From contig NZ_VLLC01000004.1 in NCBI RefSeq assembly GCF_007830435.1, forward strand, positions 62,001-126,000: 64,000 nucleotides of DNA. Reading direction: 5' to 3'. The DNA is from Desulfobotulus alkaliphilus (GTDB taxonomy: Bacteria > Desulfobacterota > Desulfobacteria > Desulfobacterales > ASO4-4). The position numbers and the translations under genes were made by a program. The notes beneath the pieces were generated by a model that saw only the letters and a program-made list of their open reading frames with translations, did not search any database and was not told the origin of the DNA. Below are positions 46,242 to 54,785 of this stretch, piece by piece. The stretch's first letter is position 1. Each line of letters begins with the position of its first letter.

Positions 46242-46853
46242 ATGGTGGAAAATCTGATGGGTATTTTTCTCAATTCTGTTTTTGTGGGCAACATTCTTCT
46301 GGCCTACTTCCTTGGCATGTGCTCCTTTGTGGCCGTTTCCGGCAACCTGAAAACCGCAACCGGGCTTGGATTTGCCGTTATTTTCGTGCTGGCCATCACC
46401 ACGCCGGTGAACTGGTTCATCCATCATTATCTGCTGGCACCGGGTGCTCTGGCCTGGGCAGGGCTGCCGGACGTGGATCTGAATTTTTTACGTTTCATCA
46501 CCTTCATCGCCTCCATTGCCGCCATGGTGCAGATTGTGGAAATGGTCATAGAGCGCATATCCCAGGCCCTTTATACGGCGCTTGGTGTCTTTCTGCCGCT
46601 GATCGCCGTTAACTGCGCCATTCTCGGTACATCCCTTTTCATGGTGGAAAGAAACTATAATTTCAGTGAATCCCTTGTTTTTGGTTTGGGATCTGGCACC
46701 GGATGGTTTCTGGCCATTGTGGCCATGGCCTCCCTCCGCCAGAAACTCCGCTACGCCGACCTCCCCTACGGGCTTGAAGGCTACGGTATTACCATGATTG
46801 TCACAGGACTCATGGCCATGGGCTTCATGATCTTTTCCGGCATCGCCCTGTAA
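46242..46853 (+). CDS. nqrE: Na+-NQR subunit E
   Basis: 203 residues with six membrane segments. Conserved cysteines in [11 protein letters not shown] and [12 protein letters not shown] match those of NqrD for the shared 2Fe-2S cluster. The ending [20 protein letters not shown] is typical. ATG 46242 follows AAAAGGAG. It is separated from nqrD by the two inserted small genes. Confidence 0.95.
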   Translation: MVENLMGIFLNSVFVGNILLAYFLGMCSFVAVSGNLKTATGLGFAVIFVLAITTPVNWFIHHYLLAPGALAWAGLPDVDLNFLRFITFIASIAAMVQIVEMVIERISQALYTALGVFLPLIAVNCAILGTSLFMVERNYNFSESLVFGLGSGTGWFLAIVAMASLRQKLRYADLPYGLEGYGITMIVTGLMAMGFMIFSGIAL

Positions 46854-46871
46854 ACAATAAGGAGAAAGGCC

Positions 46872-48086
46872 ATGATCTTTCTTATCAGTTTTCTGGTATT
46901 CACGGGTGTCACCCTTTCTCTGGTGCTGCTGCTTCTTTTTGTGGAATCACGGCTGGTCAAAAAAGAGGACAGCCGTATTCTCATTAATGGGGATGAAGAC
47001 AAAAGCATTACGGTGTCCACCGGCAGCACCCTCCTCAGCAGCCTCGTGGGTCAGGGTATCCTCCTGCCCTCGGCCTGTGGCGGTGGCGGTACCTGTGCCA
47101 TGTGCAAATGCAAGGTTCTGGAGGGCGGCGGAGACGTCCTGCCCACGGAACTTTCCCACCTGAGCCGTAAGGAAAAGGCCGAAGGCATCCGCCTTGCCTG
47201 CCAGCTCAAGGTTCGCAACAACCTGTCCATCGCCATTCCGGAAGAGATTTTCAGCATCAGAAAATACCATGCCACCGTGGTATCCAACCGAAGTGTTGGC
47301 ACCTACATCAAAGAACTTCTTCTAAAAGTGGATCCCGATGAAGACTTCTCCTTTGAGGCAGGCCAGTACATACAGATTGACATTCCCGAATATAAGCTTT
47401 CTTTTTCAGATTTTTCCATTCCCACAACCTATGTGGATGACTGGGACAAATACCAGTTATGGAACATCAAAGCCCGCTCCGAGGAACGGGTTTTCCGTGC
47501 CTACTCCCTTGCCAATCCTCCCTATGAGGACCAGCCGCGCCTAACCGTCCGCATTGCCACACCACCCGAGGACCAGCCCGATGCACCTCCTGGCGTGGGG
47601 TCTTCTTTCATATTCAACCTCAAAGAAAGCGACAAAATCACCTTCAGCGGCCCCTACGGCGATTTTCTCGTAAAGGATTCCGAAAAAGAAATCTGCTTTG
47701 TGGGAGGCGGTGCTGGCATGGCACCCATGCGCAGTCATATTCTGCATCAGCTCAATACCCTGCATACAAAACGAAAAATCACCTTCTGGTACGGAGCAAG
47801 GTCCAGAAGGGAAATGTTCTATGATGATGATTTCAGATCCCTTACGGAAAAATATCCCAACTTCAGCTATCAGGTGGCACTGTCGGAACCCCTGCCCGAA
47901 GATCAATGGGATGGACCCACAGGCTTTATCCATCAGGTGCTGTATGAAACCTACCTGAAAAACCACGAAGATCCTTCTGAAATTGAGTATTATCTCTGCG
48001 GCCCCCCTGTAATGGTGGATGCGGTGGTGGATATTCTATGGAATCTTGGGGTTGAAGAAGAAATGATCGCCTATGACAAATTTTAG
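46872..48086 (+). CDS. nqrF: Na+-NQR subunit F (NADH dehydrogenase subunit)
   Basis: 404 residues: an N-terminal membrane helix, a plant-type 2Fe-2S ferredoxin (CGGGGTCAMCKC, then IRLACQ), an FAD domain (RVFRAYSLANPP) and an NADH domain (FVGGGAGMAPMRSH, YYLCGPPVMVDAV). It oxidises NADH and feeds electrons to the complex. Last gene of the operon. Neither apbE nor nqrM, often found right after it, is present. Confidence 0.96.
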   Translation: MIFLISFLVFTGVTLSLVLLLLFVESRLVKKEDSRILINGDEDKSITVSTGSTLLSSLVGQGILLPSACGGGGTCAMCKCKVLEGGGDVLPTELSHLSRKEKAEGIRLACQLKVRNNLSIAIPEEIFSIRKYHATVVSNRSVGTYIKELLLKVDPDEDFSFEAGQYIQIDIPEYKLSFSDFSIPTTYVDDWDKYQLWNIKARSEERVFRAYSLANPPYEDQPRLTVRIATPPEDQPDAPPGVGSSFIFNLKESDKITFSGPYGDFLVKDSEKEICFVGGGAGMAPMRSHILHQLNTLHTKRKITFWYGARSRREMFYDDDFRSLTEKYPNFSYQVALSEPLPEDQWDGPTGFIHQVLYETYLKNHEDPSEIEYYLCGPPVMVDAVVDILWNLGVEEEMIAYDKF

Positions 48087-48180
48087 CCAAAGGCACCTGA
48101 AAAATACTGAAATAAGAACTTATTCTCTGACTTGAAAACGACAAAGGAGAAACAGAATCCGGACAGGGATAAAAAAAGCA

Positions 48181-48209
48181 TTGACTTCCATGTTTTTGGA
48201 GCGTATTGT
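48181..48209 (+). promoter_or_regulatory. Promoter of the initiator tRNA
   Basis: TTGACT (48181-48186) and TATTGT (48204-48209) are separated by 17 bases, 13 bases before the mature tRNA 5' end. Confidence 0.72.
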
Positions 48210-48222
48210 CCGGACTCGTTGC

Positions 48223-48299
<77 letters not shown>

Positions 48300-48310
48300 A
48301 AAAAAATTTA

Positions 48311-48342
48311 AAGGCCTGTGGTTTTTCCACAGGCCTTTTTTT
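48311..48342 (+). terminator. Intrinsic terminator of the tRNA gene
   Basis: AAGGCCTGTGG and CCACAGGCCTT pair around TTTTT, followed by a run of T. It also lies 20 bases beyond the stop of the convergent minus-strand gene and may serve both. Confidence 0.88.
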
Positions 48343-48361
48343 ATCCATAAGAAGCCATCAT

Positions 48362-50293
48362 TCAGAACGACCCGGCAAAGCCCGCAGAAAAACTCGCATT
48401 TCTTTCTTCCTTTTCTTCACCATCAAAACTGGTGGCCACCGGGAACATGGCTCCGAGCTGGATGGCTGTTCCTTCCATGAACGGAAGAAAATAGCGGATC
48501 TCAGGCCCTGCATCAAAGGTGGTAAAACTATCGGTCTGGCCCTTTCCCTCTATCTTTGTTTCTGCGGCGGCAAGACCGCTTCCCTTAATCCCCACCCACA
48601 GCCTGTTTCCTATCAGGGCATACTCCAGAGCAGCCATGAATGCGATCCTGTCACCGTAATCCACATTAAAGCCCATAATATCGGCTTCCATGCGGTGGGT
48701 ATAACCCATCATGCCCGTAAAACGGAAATCCCAGAGCCTTAAAATAAACTTCTGGGTAAGGGAAATATCATAGCTGCCCGATCCAAGGGATTTTTCCTCA
48801 TCTCCCGTCGGCAGTTTCACGGACAGGTAGGTATTGGACAGAAGACGGCTGCTGCCAAGCTGCATGCGCAGGGTTGTGCTGATATCCCCCAGACCACTTT
48901 CCTTTTTCCCGTCAGGAGGTTCAGACTCATACCATGGGATATCAGCCTTCAAAGAAAAATATCTATGAATCTGATAGGAAAGGGGCAGGCCTACCACCTT
49001 GGTGTTTTTTCCAAAAAGGGTTGTTACCCCAACCCCTTTGGCACCGCTTTCCGGGGGTGCGCCTGAGGGGGTATCAAGGTCTGTACGGGTCTGGGTAGTG
49101 ATGAAGGTGGTGTCCTGATAAACACGGTTGTCCAGCAGACGGGGTTCCTCCAGAAGAAATCCTCTGGCCGTGAAAGGTACATGGGTGGTACCTGCAAGGC
49201 TCTCTCCCGCAGAAAGGGTCAGAATGCCTGCCACGCATAAAATAAAAAAGGATTTCAAGGGAATTTTTCTAAAAAATAGCAGAAAAAGCAGCGGTGCAAG
49301 AAACCACAGGCCCCCAGAAAAACCCTTTAGAGAAAAAGATCCTGCACCATATGCGGAGGTGTCAATGAAGCAGCCAAGGGCACTCTGGGGTGTGGATGCA
49401 CCTGCAGGAGCAAGGCCTGAGGCATCGGGTTTTCCAGCCATCTGTATGCTGCGGACTGGCGTACCGGGATCATTGGATTCAATTTCCAGCGTGGCATTTT
49501 TTACGCCCGGAGTTTCCGGAGCAAAAAGAATGGAAACGGAGCAGGATGCCCCGGCCGTAAGGGGCTGGGTACAGGCCTGTTCCTGCAGGGTGAAAAGTTT
49601 TGCATCATTGCCTGAAATACGAATGCCGGACACAAGAAGGCTGCCCGTTCCAAGGTTTTTCACGGTAAATGCCATGCTGCCCTTTTCTCCCACAGCAACG
49701 GAGGGAATATCCCCACTGCCTTCCCGGAAAACCGAAATCCTCGGGCCTTCTCCACTGCTGCGTACAAGGCGGACACTGCCCGTATCTCCTTCATGGATGA
49801 AAGAATCCCCACCATTGAAATGGATGTAGGCCGCAGGTCTGTCATCTGCGTTGTTAAGGGGTGTGGAAGACCAGAAAACAGAAGCAGGGGCACCGGGAAA
49901 AAGCAGGGCATTCATGGCAGGGCCTGTACACCTTTCCTCAACAATGGAGGCCAGCTCCTTGTAGTTGGGAAGCCGCCAGTCCGAAAAGCCGCCAAAACCG
50001 CCCTCCCGATTGAGCTGCTCTGCTTCCATAAGGGCATCCTGCCAGATGTGCATACTGGCATCTCCCGTACAGGTGCCCCCCTCCCAGCTCTGCCCCAGAG
50101 CGCAGCGCATCCAGGTGAGTCCCGTTTTTTTATGGGTGAGGCTTGCATTGGCATGGATTTCAAAATCCGATGAGGGGGTGGTGGACAATACCCCCGTATT
50201 GGCTGTACCACTGCACTGGGTCTGGGCTGACAGGGAAAGGGGTAAAATCAGGGCACTGAGCAGTGCCAGATAAAAAAAAACAGATATTTTCAT
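48362..50293 (-). CDS. DUF1566 - ASH-like domain protein fused in frame to an outer-membrane barrel
   Basis: 643 residues. Residues 1-23 are a signal peptide; about 27-178 a DUF1566 domain (GLTWMRCALGQSWEGGTCTG, FSDWRLPNYKELASIVE, SVRLVRSS); about 187-288 an ASH/HYDIN-like beta domain (FTVKNLGTGSLLVSGIRISG); GCFIDTSAYG at 307-316, a box like those before C-terminal anchors; a membrane segment with a basic end (FLAPLLFLLFFRK). Then a second signal-like stretch, LKSFFILCVAGILTLSAGES, and a 270-residue barrel ending FSAGFAGSF. The order suggests two ancestral genes now in one frame. A TTG at 49258 could start the barrel alone. Confidence 0.75.
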   Translation of the reverse strand: MKISVFFYLALLSALILPLSLSAQTQCSGTANTGVLSTTPSSDFEIHANASLTHKKTGLTWMRCALGQSWEGGTCTGDASMHIWQDALMEAEQLNREGGFGGFSDWRLPNYKELASIVEERCTGPAMNALLFPGAPASVFWSSTPLNNADDRPAAYIHFNGGDSFIHEGDTGSVRLVRSSGEGPRISVFREGSGDIPSVAVGEKGSMAFTVKNLGTGSLLVSGIRISGNDAKLFTLQEQACTQPLTAGASCSVSILFAPETPGVKNATLEIESNDPGTPVRSIQMAGKPDASGLAPAGASTPQSALGCFIDTSAYGAGSFSLKGFSGGLWFLAPLLFLLFFRKIPLKSFFILCVAGILTLSAGESLAGTTHVPFTARGFLLEEPRLLDNRVYQDTTFITTQTRTDLDTPSGAPPESGAKGVGVTTLFGKNTKVVGLPLSYQIHRYFSLKADIPWYESEPPDGKKESGLGDISTTLRMQLGSSRLLSNTYLSVKLPTGDEEKSLGSGSYDISLTQKFILRLWDFRFTGMMGYTHRMEADIMGFNVDYGDRIAFMAALEYALIGNRLWVGIKGSGLAAAETKIEGKGQTDSFTTFDAGPEIRYFLPFMEGTAIQLGAMFPVATSFDGEEKEERNASFSAGFAGSF

Positions 50294-50507
50294 GAGTAAG
50301 ACTCCTTACTTAAAATAGACGATCTTGTTAAACCCTTCTTCCTCTGTGGGAGGCTTGGGGGTTCTTCTAAAAACCCCACGGCCAGAGGGATAAGCAAGAA
50401 AATATTATTAATCTTAAAACTTGCATCAACCCTTAACAATTTCTTCTCACTTCTCACTTCCCACTCTACTTATCCCCAGAGCGAGAAGAGGAAAAAAGCA
50501 AAAATCA

Positions 50508-51059
50508 TTATCCACCACGCACGAGGCGCACCTGGCTACGGTTGAGCTTGCTGAAATAGGTAACACCTCCACTGCTAAAATAGAGGCTCCACGCAGAGTT
50601 ATTACTGACGGCAAAAGGCGAGGAAGACCAAAAGGAGGGGGAGGATAACCCTGACTGCGGAAAAACATCACCATGGATGGCAGGTTCATAGCACCGTCTT
50701 TCCACAATGGATTCCATTTCATTGATATTGGGAAGCCGCCAGTCCGTATGGCCTGCAAAACCACCAGCTGCATTAAAATCCTGCGTCTCCTGCAATGCCC
50801 CCTGCCAACTGTATCTACTGGCATCTCCCATGCAGGTACTGCCATCCCAGACCTGCCCCAGGGAACAACGCATCCACATAAGACCCGTAGGCTTATGGGT
50901 TACGGTGCCATTAAGATGGATGTCAAAATCAACCGTTGGAGTGGTGGAAATAATGGCTGTATTTTCCGATCCGCTGCATACGGTTTCGGCCACAAGAGAC
51001 GAAGAAAACAACAGGGTTGCTATAAGAGAAAGATAAATGAACAGATAGCAAGGTTTCAT
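50508..51059 (-). CDS. Secreted DUF1566 protein, candidate diversified target protein
   Basis: 183 residues from ATG 51059, six bases after AAGGAGTG. Signal peptide MKPCYLFIYLSLIATLLFSS. The DUF1566 domain has GLMWMRCSLGQVWDGSTCMG, HTDWRLPNINEMESIVE, FWSSSP and the terminal VRLVRGG. DUF1566 has a C-type-lectin-like fold and is a known target class of diversity-generating retroelements. The last 40 codons behave like a variable region (see separate entry). Sister gene at 52293 lies just beyond an insertion sequence. Confidence 0.82.
   Translation of the reverse strand: MKPCYLFIYLSLIATLLFSSSLVAETVCSGSENTAIISTTPTVDFDIHLNGTVTHKPTGLMWMRCSLGQVWDGSTCMGDASRYSWQGALQETQDFNAAGGFAGHTDWRLPNINEMESIVERRCYEPAIHGDVFPQSGLSSPSFWSSSPFAVSNNSAWSLYFSSGGVTYFSKLNRSQVRLVRGG
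50511..50633 (-). other. Candidate DGR variable region 1
   Basis: The 3' end of the gene, from FWSSSP to VRLVRGG. Residues between are F-A-V-S-N-N-S, then AWSL, Y-F-S-S-G-G-V-T-Y-F-S-K-L-N-R-S-Q. Most variable codons end in T or C (GTC, AGT, AAT, AAC, TCT, TAT, AGC, ACC), as expected if the template had AAT/AAC codons. Compared with region 2 at 52296, 13 of 16 replaced codons share the third base. No template repeat is in the window, so adenine specificity is not proven. Confidence 0.5.
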
Positions 51060-51347
51060 GGAGAACACTCCTTATTTTAAAGATGCCAAAAAATATTTAC
51101 TAAACCCTCCGACACTCAAACGGGAAGGAACTATCAGCTTAAAACAAATTCAGTACGCGATTTGCATGCCGGACAGACAACCCTCTGACTTCGAGAGCCT
51201 CTGGCACCACCCAGATGACTTAGCTTTACCCACATTTTTATCAAACCCGTTGTGGTGTAAAAATATAGTTTTGAAGATGTCAAAATACTCTTTTTTTTGT
51301 CAACCCGGCACTCAGATCAACAGACTTCAACACATTAGGCCGTGTCA

Positions 51348-51890
51348 TCAGTTAAGCCATATGACAGAAGCTGCTAGGTGTATGGCACCTAAAAAAGCGA
51401 TGGCCCGTTTATCGTATCGTGTAGCAATGGCGCGATATTGCTTGAGTTTGGCAAAAAAGTTTTCAATCAAGGCGCGTTCCTTGTACAATTCCTTGTCATA
51501 TACGCGTTTATCCGTGCGACTTCGTTTAGGAGGAATCACGGCTTCCACATGCGCCTTCTCGAGTACATCCAGGACTCGCCGGGCCGCGTCATATGCTTTG
51601 TCGGCCAGAAAAGCCTTGATCCGGTCGATCAATCCGGGAAGCAGGGTATCCGCTCCCTGTAAATCATGCGCCTGTCCGGGAGTCAGGTGAAAGCCCGTTG
51701 GGTTGCCCAGAGCATCACATGTCGCATGAATTTTGGTTGTCAAACCGCCCTTCGACCGTCCGATACATTCCGTTACGCGGTCCCCCCTTTTGCGCCAGCG
51801 CTGTGCTGGTGAGCCCTTACAATGGTACTGTCTATCATGGCGTATTCGTTGTCCGCATCCTTGGCCAGATGCTCGAAAACCTTTTTCCAT
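51348..51890 (-). CDS. IS5/IS427 transposase, second frame (OrfB)
   Basis: The meaningful part begins at the frameshift site with KRGDRVTECIGRSKGGLTTK. It holds the second catalytic Asp in AFLADKAYDA and the Glu in ALIENFFAKLKQYRAIATRY. The text upstream of the shift site in this frame is not transposase-like and is probably not translated. Its stop lies ten bases inside the inverted repeat end. Confidence 0.85.
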   Translation of the reverse strand: MEKGFRASGQGCGQRIRHDRQYHCKGSPAQRWRKRGDRVTECIGRSKGGLTTKIHATCDALGNPTGFHLTPGQAHDLQGADTLLPGLIDRIKAFLADKAYDAARRVLDVLEKAHVEAVIPPKRSRTDKRVYDKELYKERALIENFFAKLKQYRAIATRYDKRAIAFLGAIHLAASVIWLN

Positions 51891-52114
51891 ACTCCGCTTC
51901 GGCTCCAGCGCATATGACGGGTATGAATTACGCGGAAGTCACCGAACCGCTCCGGAAGATCCCGCCACGGGATGCCCGCGCGGTACCGGTAAAGAACCGC
52001 CTCCACAAACAAACGATTATCCCTGGCCGTACACCCGACATGGCCTTCCCGACCCGGAAGCAAATCCTTGATCCGATCCCACTGATCATCTCTCAATCCA
52101 TAACGTCTTGTCAT
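51773..52114 (-). CDS. IS5/IS427 transposase, first frame (OrfA)
   Basis: 113 residues, MTRRYGLRDDQWDRIKDLLP then the N-terminal DUF4096-type domain, GIPWRDLPERFGDF and the first catalytic Asp in YAMIDSTIVRAHQHSAGA. The frame stops just after the slippery run at 51782-51791. A -1 shift there joins it to OrfB to make the full DDE enzyme. ATG 52114 starts the conserved part. Confidence 0.88.
   Translation of the reverse strand: MTRRYGLRDDQWDRIKDLLPGREGHVGCTARDNRLFVEAVLYRYRAGIPWRDLPERFGDFRVIHTRHMRWSRSGVWKKVFEHLAKDADNEYAMIDSTIVRAHQHSAGAKGGTA
51782..51791 (-). promoter_or_regulatory. Programmed -1 frameshift site of the IS
   Basis: On the minus strand the sequence is AAAAGGGGGG, in the overlap between the two transposase frames. 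Reading GCA AAA GGG GGG in frame A and slipping back one base gives GAC CGC GTA in frame B, which continues the protein. Confidence 0.78.
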
Positions 52115-52235
52115 TGAAGGGTCCTCCCACAGCCCATCAATAGAAAACCACAAAACGACCTCGTTGTGAATCCGGAACATTATCAGTCGTACAATTGATG
52201 ACACGCCCTAGACAAATTCAATTTTTGGCCTGTAT

Positions 52236-52253
52236 GCCGGGCAAAGCCCCGGC
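52236..52253 (-). other. GC-rich hairpin after the DUF1566 gene
   Basis: GCCGGGCAAAGCCCCGGC forms a short GC stem about 40 bases beyond the stop of the 830-residue gene. It may be a terminator. A GC hairpin after a variable region is also a known feature of some retroelements, but no stronger link can be made. Confidence 0.45.
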
Positions 52254-52292
52254 CCTTCTCCCAGTAGGGGAAGTGAGAAAACAAGACAAATA

Positions 52293-54785
52293 TCACTGTC
52301 CGCTGAGCACAAGACGCACAGGGCGTTTGCCAAGCTTACTAACGAAATTGTTAGCAATGCCATCGTCGAAAGAGAGGCTCCAAGCATCTACATTACGGCT
52401 GGCACTGGGCGAGGAAGACCAAAAGTTACTTGCCCCTGTATTGGGAAAAAAATCTATATCTATGCTTGGATTTCCCCGACCCCTATGAACAATGGAATTC
52501 AATTCACTGATAGTAGGCATCCGCCAGTCCGACGCTCCGCAAAGCCCCACCGCATTCACATCCTGCACAAAGGCGAAGGTATCACAGCCAGAGCCGGTAC
52601 AGGTGCCGCCATTCTGGGTGCCTGCATACCCGCCGTTGGTGTTGGAATCGGGGTTGTACCAGGAATATGTATGTCCCATATGCCTGAGATGATCAGGATC
52701 ATTCACCTTCACCTCCCAGATGAGTCCTGTGTGATTGTCTTTCACGCAGGACCATTTTGTGCCTGAAGCTTCGTTGCCTGCCTCATCCCAAGAGCCATTC
52801 TGGATAGCAAGAGGCTGGCCATCTGCACCCAGTTTGGTGAAGTCAAAGCCCGCCGCACCGGAGCCAATTTTAGCAAGCGCCCCATCACGGGCCATGGCAT
52901 CCCTTCCAAAATCAGCATCCTGTCCGGGATGGGTAGCAACGGGATCTGTAAGGTTATTGGTATCCTCATCTGCCCACCAGTCGATACCCGTATCATTGAG
53001 GGGACGCCGGGTAATTGTGACCGCAACCGGCCTGCTGGTGATTTCCTCACTTTTTTGATCCGCCTCCTGCCCGGAAGCAGAGGGCCGCAATACAAAATAA
53101 TAGTCCGTATCATTAGACAGACCTGTGAGGGCATAAATACTGACATTACCCAGTTCAAGGCGTTCTCCGTAACTAAGGAAGGTATCCGGATCAATGCCGG
53201 GGTTTGTGCCGTAATACAGCACATACCCATCCGCACCGGGTACCGCATCCCAGGAAAGCAGAACCTGCCCGTCTCCGGGCTGTACCCTCAGAACCGGAGC
53301 TGTCAGAAGAGGAGAGCGTATTTCCGGTGCTTCACTGTCATAAAGGGTCTGAATCGCTGTACTGCTCAGGGCTGAACCATAAATTCTGATTTCATCCAGA
53401 TATCCGTGGAAAGGCCCGTCCCCGTCCTTATTTCCTATACGGAAAAATTCATTGCCGGTATTCAGCACAAGATCGTGGGTGGTTGTAAGCTCTCCATTAA
53501 TGTGGTGCCGTACGGTATTACCATCATAGCTGGTACAGATATGCTGCCAGTCACCCGAAACGGCAACGCCTGCATCCAGTTCTTCGGGAATATCCTGAGA
53601 ACCTGCATAGAGGAAGGTGAACCAGTTTTCACTTTCAACCCAGGGCACATTGTTCTGCATAAGTCCATAGGCTCTGGGAATACCCGCTTCATGTCCCCAT
53701 GAAAAGGCCACACGGGGTGCGGCATGTGAACCTGTGACACTGGACTTTGCCCAAAGGCAAAGGGTGCGGGGTTCTGCGCCGGAAGGAAAATTCATAGCAC
53801 TACCCTCAAAGTGCGACATATTGCCGTCAAGATAAATGGCATGGCCGTGCCCCGCTGCAACCCGCAGGGGCGTTCCGCTTGATCCGCTGGAATCATTGCC
53901 ATTGCCTGAACAGTCTCTGCCCGGATTCAGCGCATCTTCAAAGCAGTAATGGGCCAGAGGCTGAATATCTTCTGGCTGAACGAATGCCCCTGCACTGCGC
54001 ACAAGACGCAGAGGATTGGCAGCACTTTTTGCATCATTTGAAAGCAGGCCCGTATTAAAAAATACCGTCCACGCCAATGGAGTACTTGATGCGACAGGAG
54101 AAGCCGTCCAGTAATCAGATTCATCTGAATGCCCCCTGGTATTGGGAAAATGGTTCACATCAATTTGTGGCCCGCTGCTGCTATTAAAATAAACCAGAGA
54201 AAGCAGTTCATTTCTGGTGGGCATGCGCCAGTCCGTGAAACCGCACAGACCTTGACTATTCACAGTCTGGACATAGGACAGGGTATCGCAGGAAGACCCT
54301 GTGCATGCGCCTCCATTCTGCGTCCCTGCTTCCCCTCCGTTGGAGGTATTGTCCGGGTTGTACCAGCTATAGGTATGTTCCCGGCTCCTCAGACCCTCTT
54401 TTGCTTTCACCTCCCAGATCAGCCCCGTGTGGTTATCCTGAACACAGGCCCACTGGGTTCCCTCTGCCTCGGAACCGGTATCTGACCAGCCCCTGTTCTG
54501 AATGGCAAGGGGCTGACCATTCTGCCCCAGACGGGTAAAATCAAAACCTGCGGCACCGGAACCTTTCTTGCTCAGCCTTCCGGCCCGTGCTGCTGCATCC
54601 CGGCCAAAATCCGCATCCTGCCCCGGATGGTCTGCCACCGGGCTTTCAAGGTTCATGCTGCTGCTGTCTGACCACCTGAGCACGCCCGTGTCATTTAAAA
54701 GACCGGTTCCGGCGCTGGCAAGGCCCGAATAAAAAACCAAAATAAAAAATAAAAACAAGTACTTCCGCTGAGAAAACAGTTGCAT
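52293..54785 (-). CDS. Large exported protein with two DUF1566 modules, LamG-like and Fn3-like domains; candidate diversified target
   Basis: 830 residues with signal peptide (ends GLASAG). Order: DUF1566 module 1 (about 30-270; GLIWEVKAKEGLRS, CGFTDWRMPTRNELLSLVYF, LRLVRSAGA), LamG/concanavalin-like (about 285-480; YLDGNMSHFEGSAMNF, WQHICTSYDGNTVRHHING), Fn3-like (about 495-590), DUF1566 module 2 (about 600-830; FWSSSP ... VRLVLSGQ). Modules 1 and 2 are internal repeats (HPGQDADFGRDA occurs in both). Only module 2, at the 3' end, shows variable-region character. ATG 54785 follows CTGGAGGATTGC. Confidence 0.82.
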   Translation of the reverse strand: MQLFSQRKYLFLFFILVFYSGLASAGTGLLNDTGVLRWSDSSSMNLESPVADHPGQDADFGRDAAARAGRLSKKGSGAAGFDFTRLGQNGQPLAIQNRGWSDTGSEAEGTQWACVQDNHTGLIWEVKAKEGLRSREHTYSWYNPDNTSNGGEAGTQNGGACTGSSCDTLSYVQTVNSQGLCGFTDWRMPTRNELLSLVYFNSSSGPQIDVNHFPNTRGHSDESDYWTASPVASSTPLAWTVFFNTGLLSNDAKSAANPLRLVRSAGAFVQPEDIQPLAHYCFEDALNPGRDCSGNGNDSSGSSGTPLRVAAGHGHAIYLDGNMSHFEGSAMNFPSGAEPRTLCLWAKSSVTGSHAAPRVAFSWGHEAGIPRAYGLMQNNVPWVESENWFTFLYAGSQDIPEELDAGVAVSGDWQHICTSYDGNTVRHHINGELTTTHDLVLNTGNEFFRIGNKDGDGPFHGYLDEIRIYGSALSSTAIQTLYDSEAPEIRSPLLTAPVLRVQPGDGQVLLSWDAVPGADGYVLYYGTNPGIDPDTFLSYGERLELGNVSIYALTGLSNDTDYYFVLRPSASGQEADQKSEEITSRPVAVTITRRPLNDTGIDWWADEDTNNLTDPVATHPGQDADFGRDAMARDGALAKIGSGAAGFDFTKLGADGQPLAIQNGSWDEAGNEASGTKWSCVKDNHTGLIWEVKVNDPDHLRHMGHTYSWYNPDSNTNGGYAGTQNGGTCTGSGCDTFAFVQDVNAVGLCGASDWRMPTISELNSIVHRGRGNPSIDIDFFPNTGASNFWSSSPSASRNVDAWSLSFDDGIANNFVSKLGKRPVRLVLSGQ
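52296..52424 (-). other. Candidate DGR variable region 2
   Basis: The 3' end of the 830-residue gene from FWSSSP to VRLVL. Replaced codons include AGT, AGC, CGT, GAT, TCT, GAC, GAT, ATT, GCT, AAC, AAT and GGC, nearly all NNT or NNC. Flanking constant codons (TTT TGG TCT TCC TCG; TGG AGC CTC) are the same as in region 1, with silent third-base changes at others (GCG/GCT, CTC/CTT, CGC/CGT), so the two regions would not share one unmodified template. Confidence 0.48.

Larger units (their letters stand above)
51338..52208 (-). mobile_element. IS5-family (IS427-type) insertion sequence
   Basis: 871 bases. Terminal inverted repeats read inward GGCCGTGTCATCAGTT and GGGCGTGTCATCAATT. TA flanks both ends (51336-51337 and 52209-52210), the usual IS427-group duplication. 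It encodes a DDE transposase in two overlapping frames. It lies between two DUF1566 genes. Both ends and frames look intact, so it may be active. Confidence 0.9.

Noticed and set aside
41745-48086. Rnf complex instead of Na+-NQR, because of the Fe-S motifs in the first subunit
   Set aside because: The last gene is an NqrF-type NADH reductase with ferredoxin domain, and there is no RnfB.
51348-52204. Transposase as a frameshifted pseudogene
   Set aside because: The two frames overlap at an A4G6 slip site with the correct -1 relation, the normal arrangement in IS427-type elements.
53985-54125. End of the first DUF1566 module of the 830-residue protein as another variable region
   Set aside because: It is internal to the gene and its codons do not show the AAT/AAC-derived pattern.
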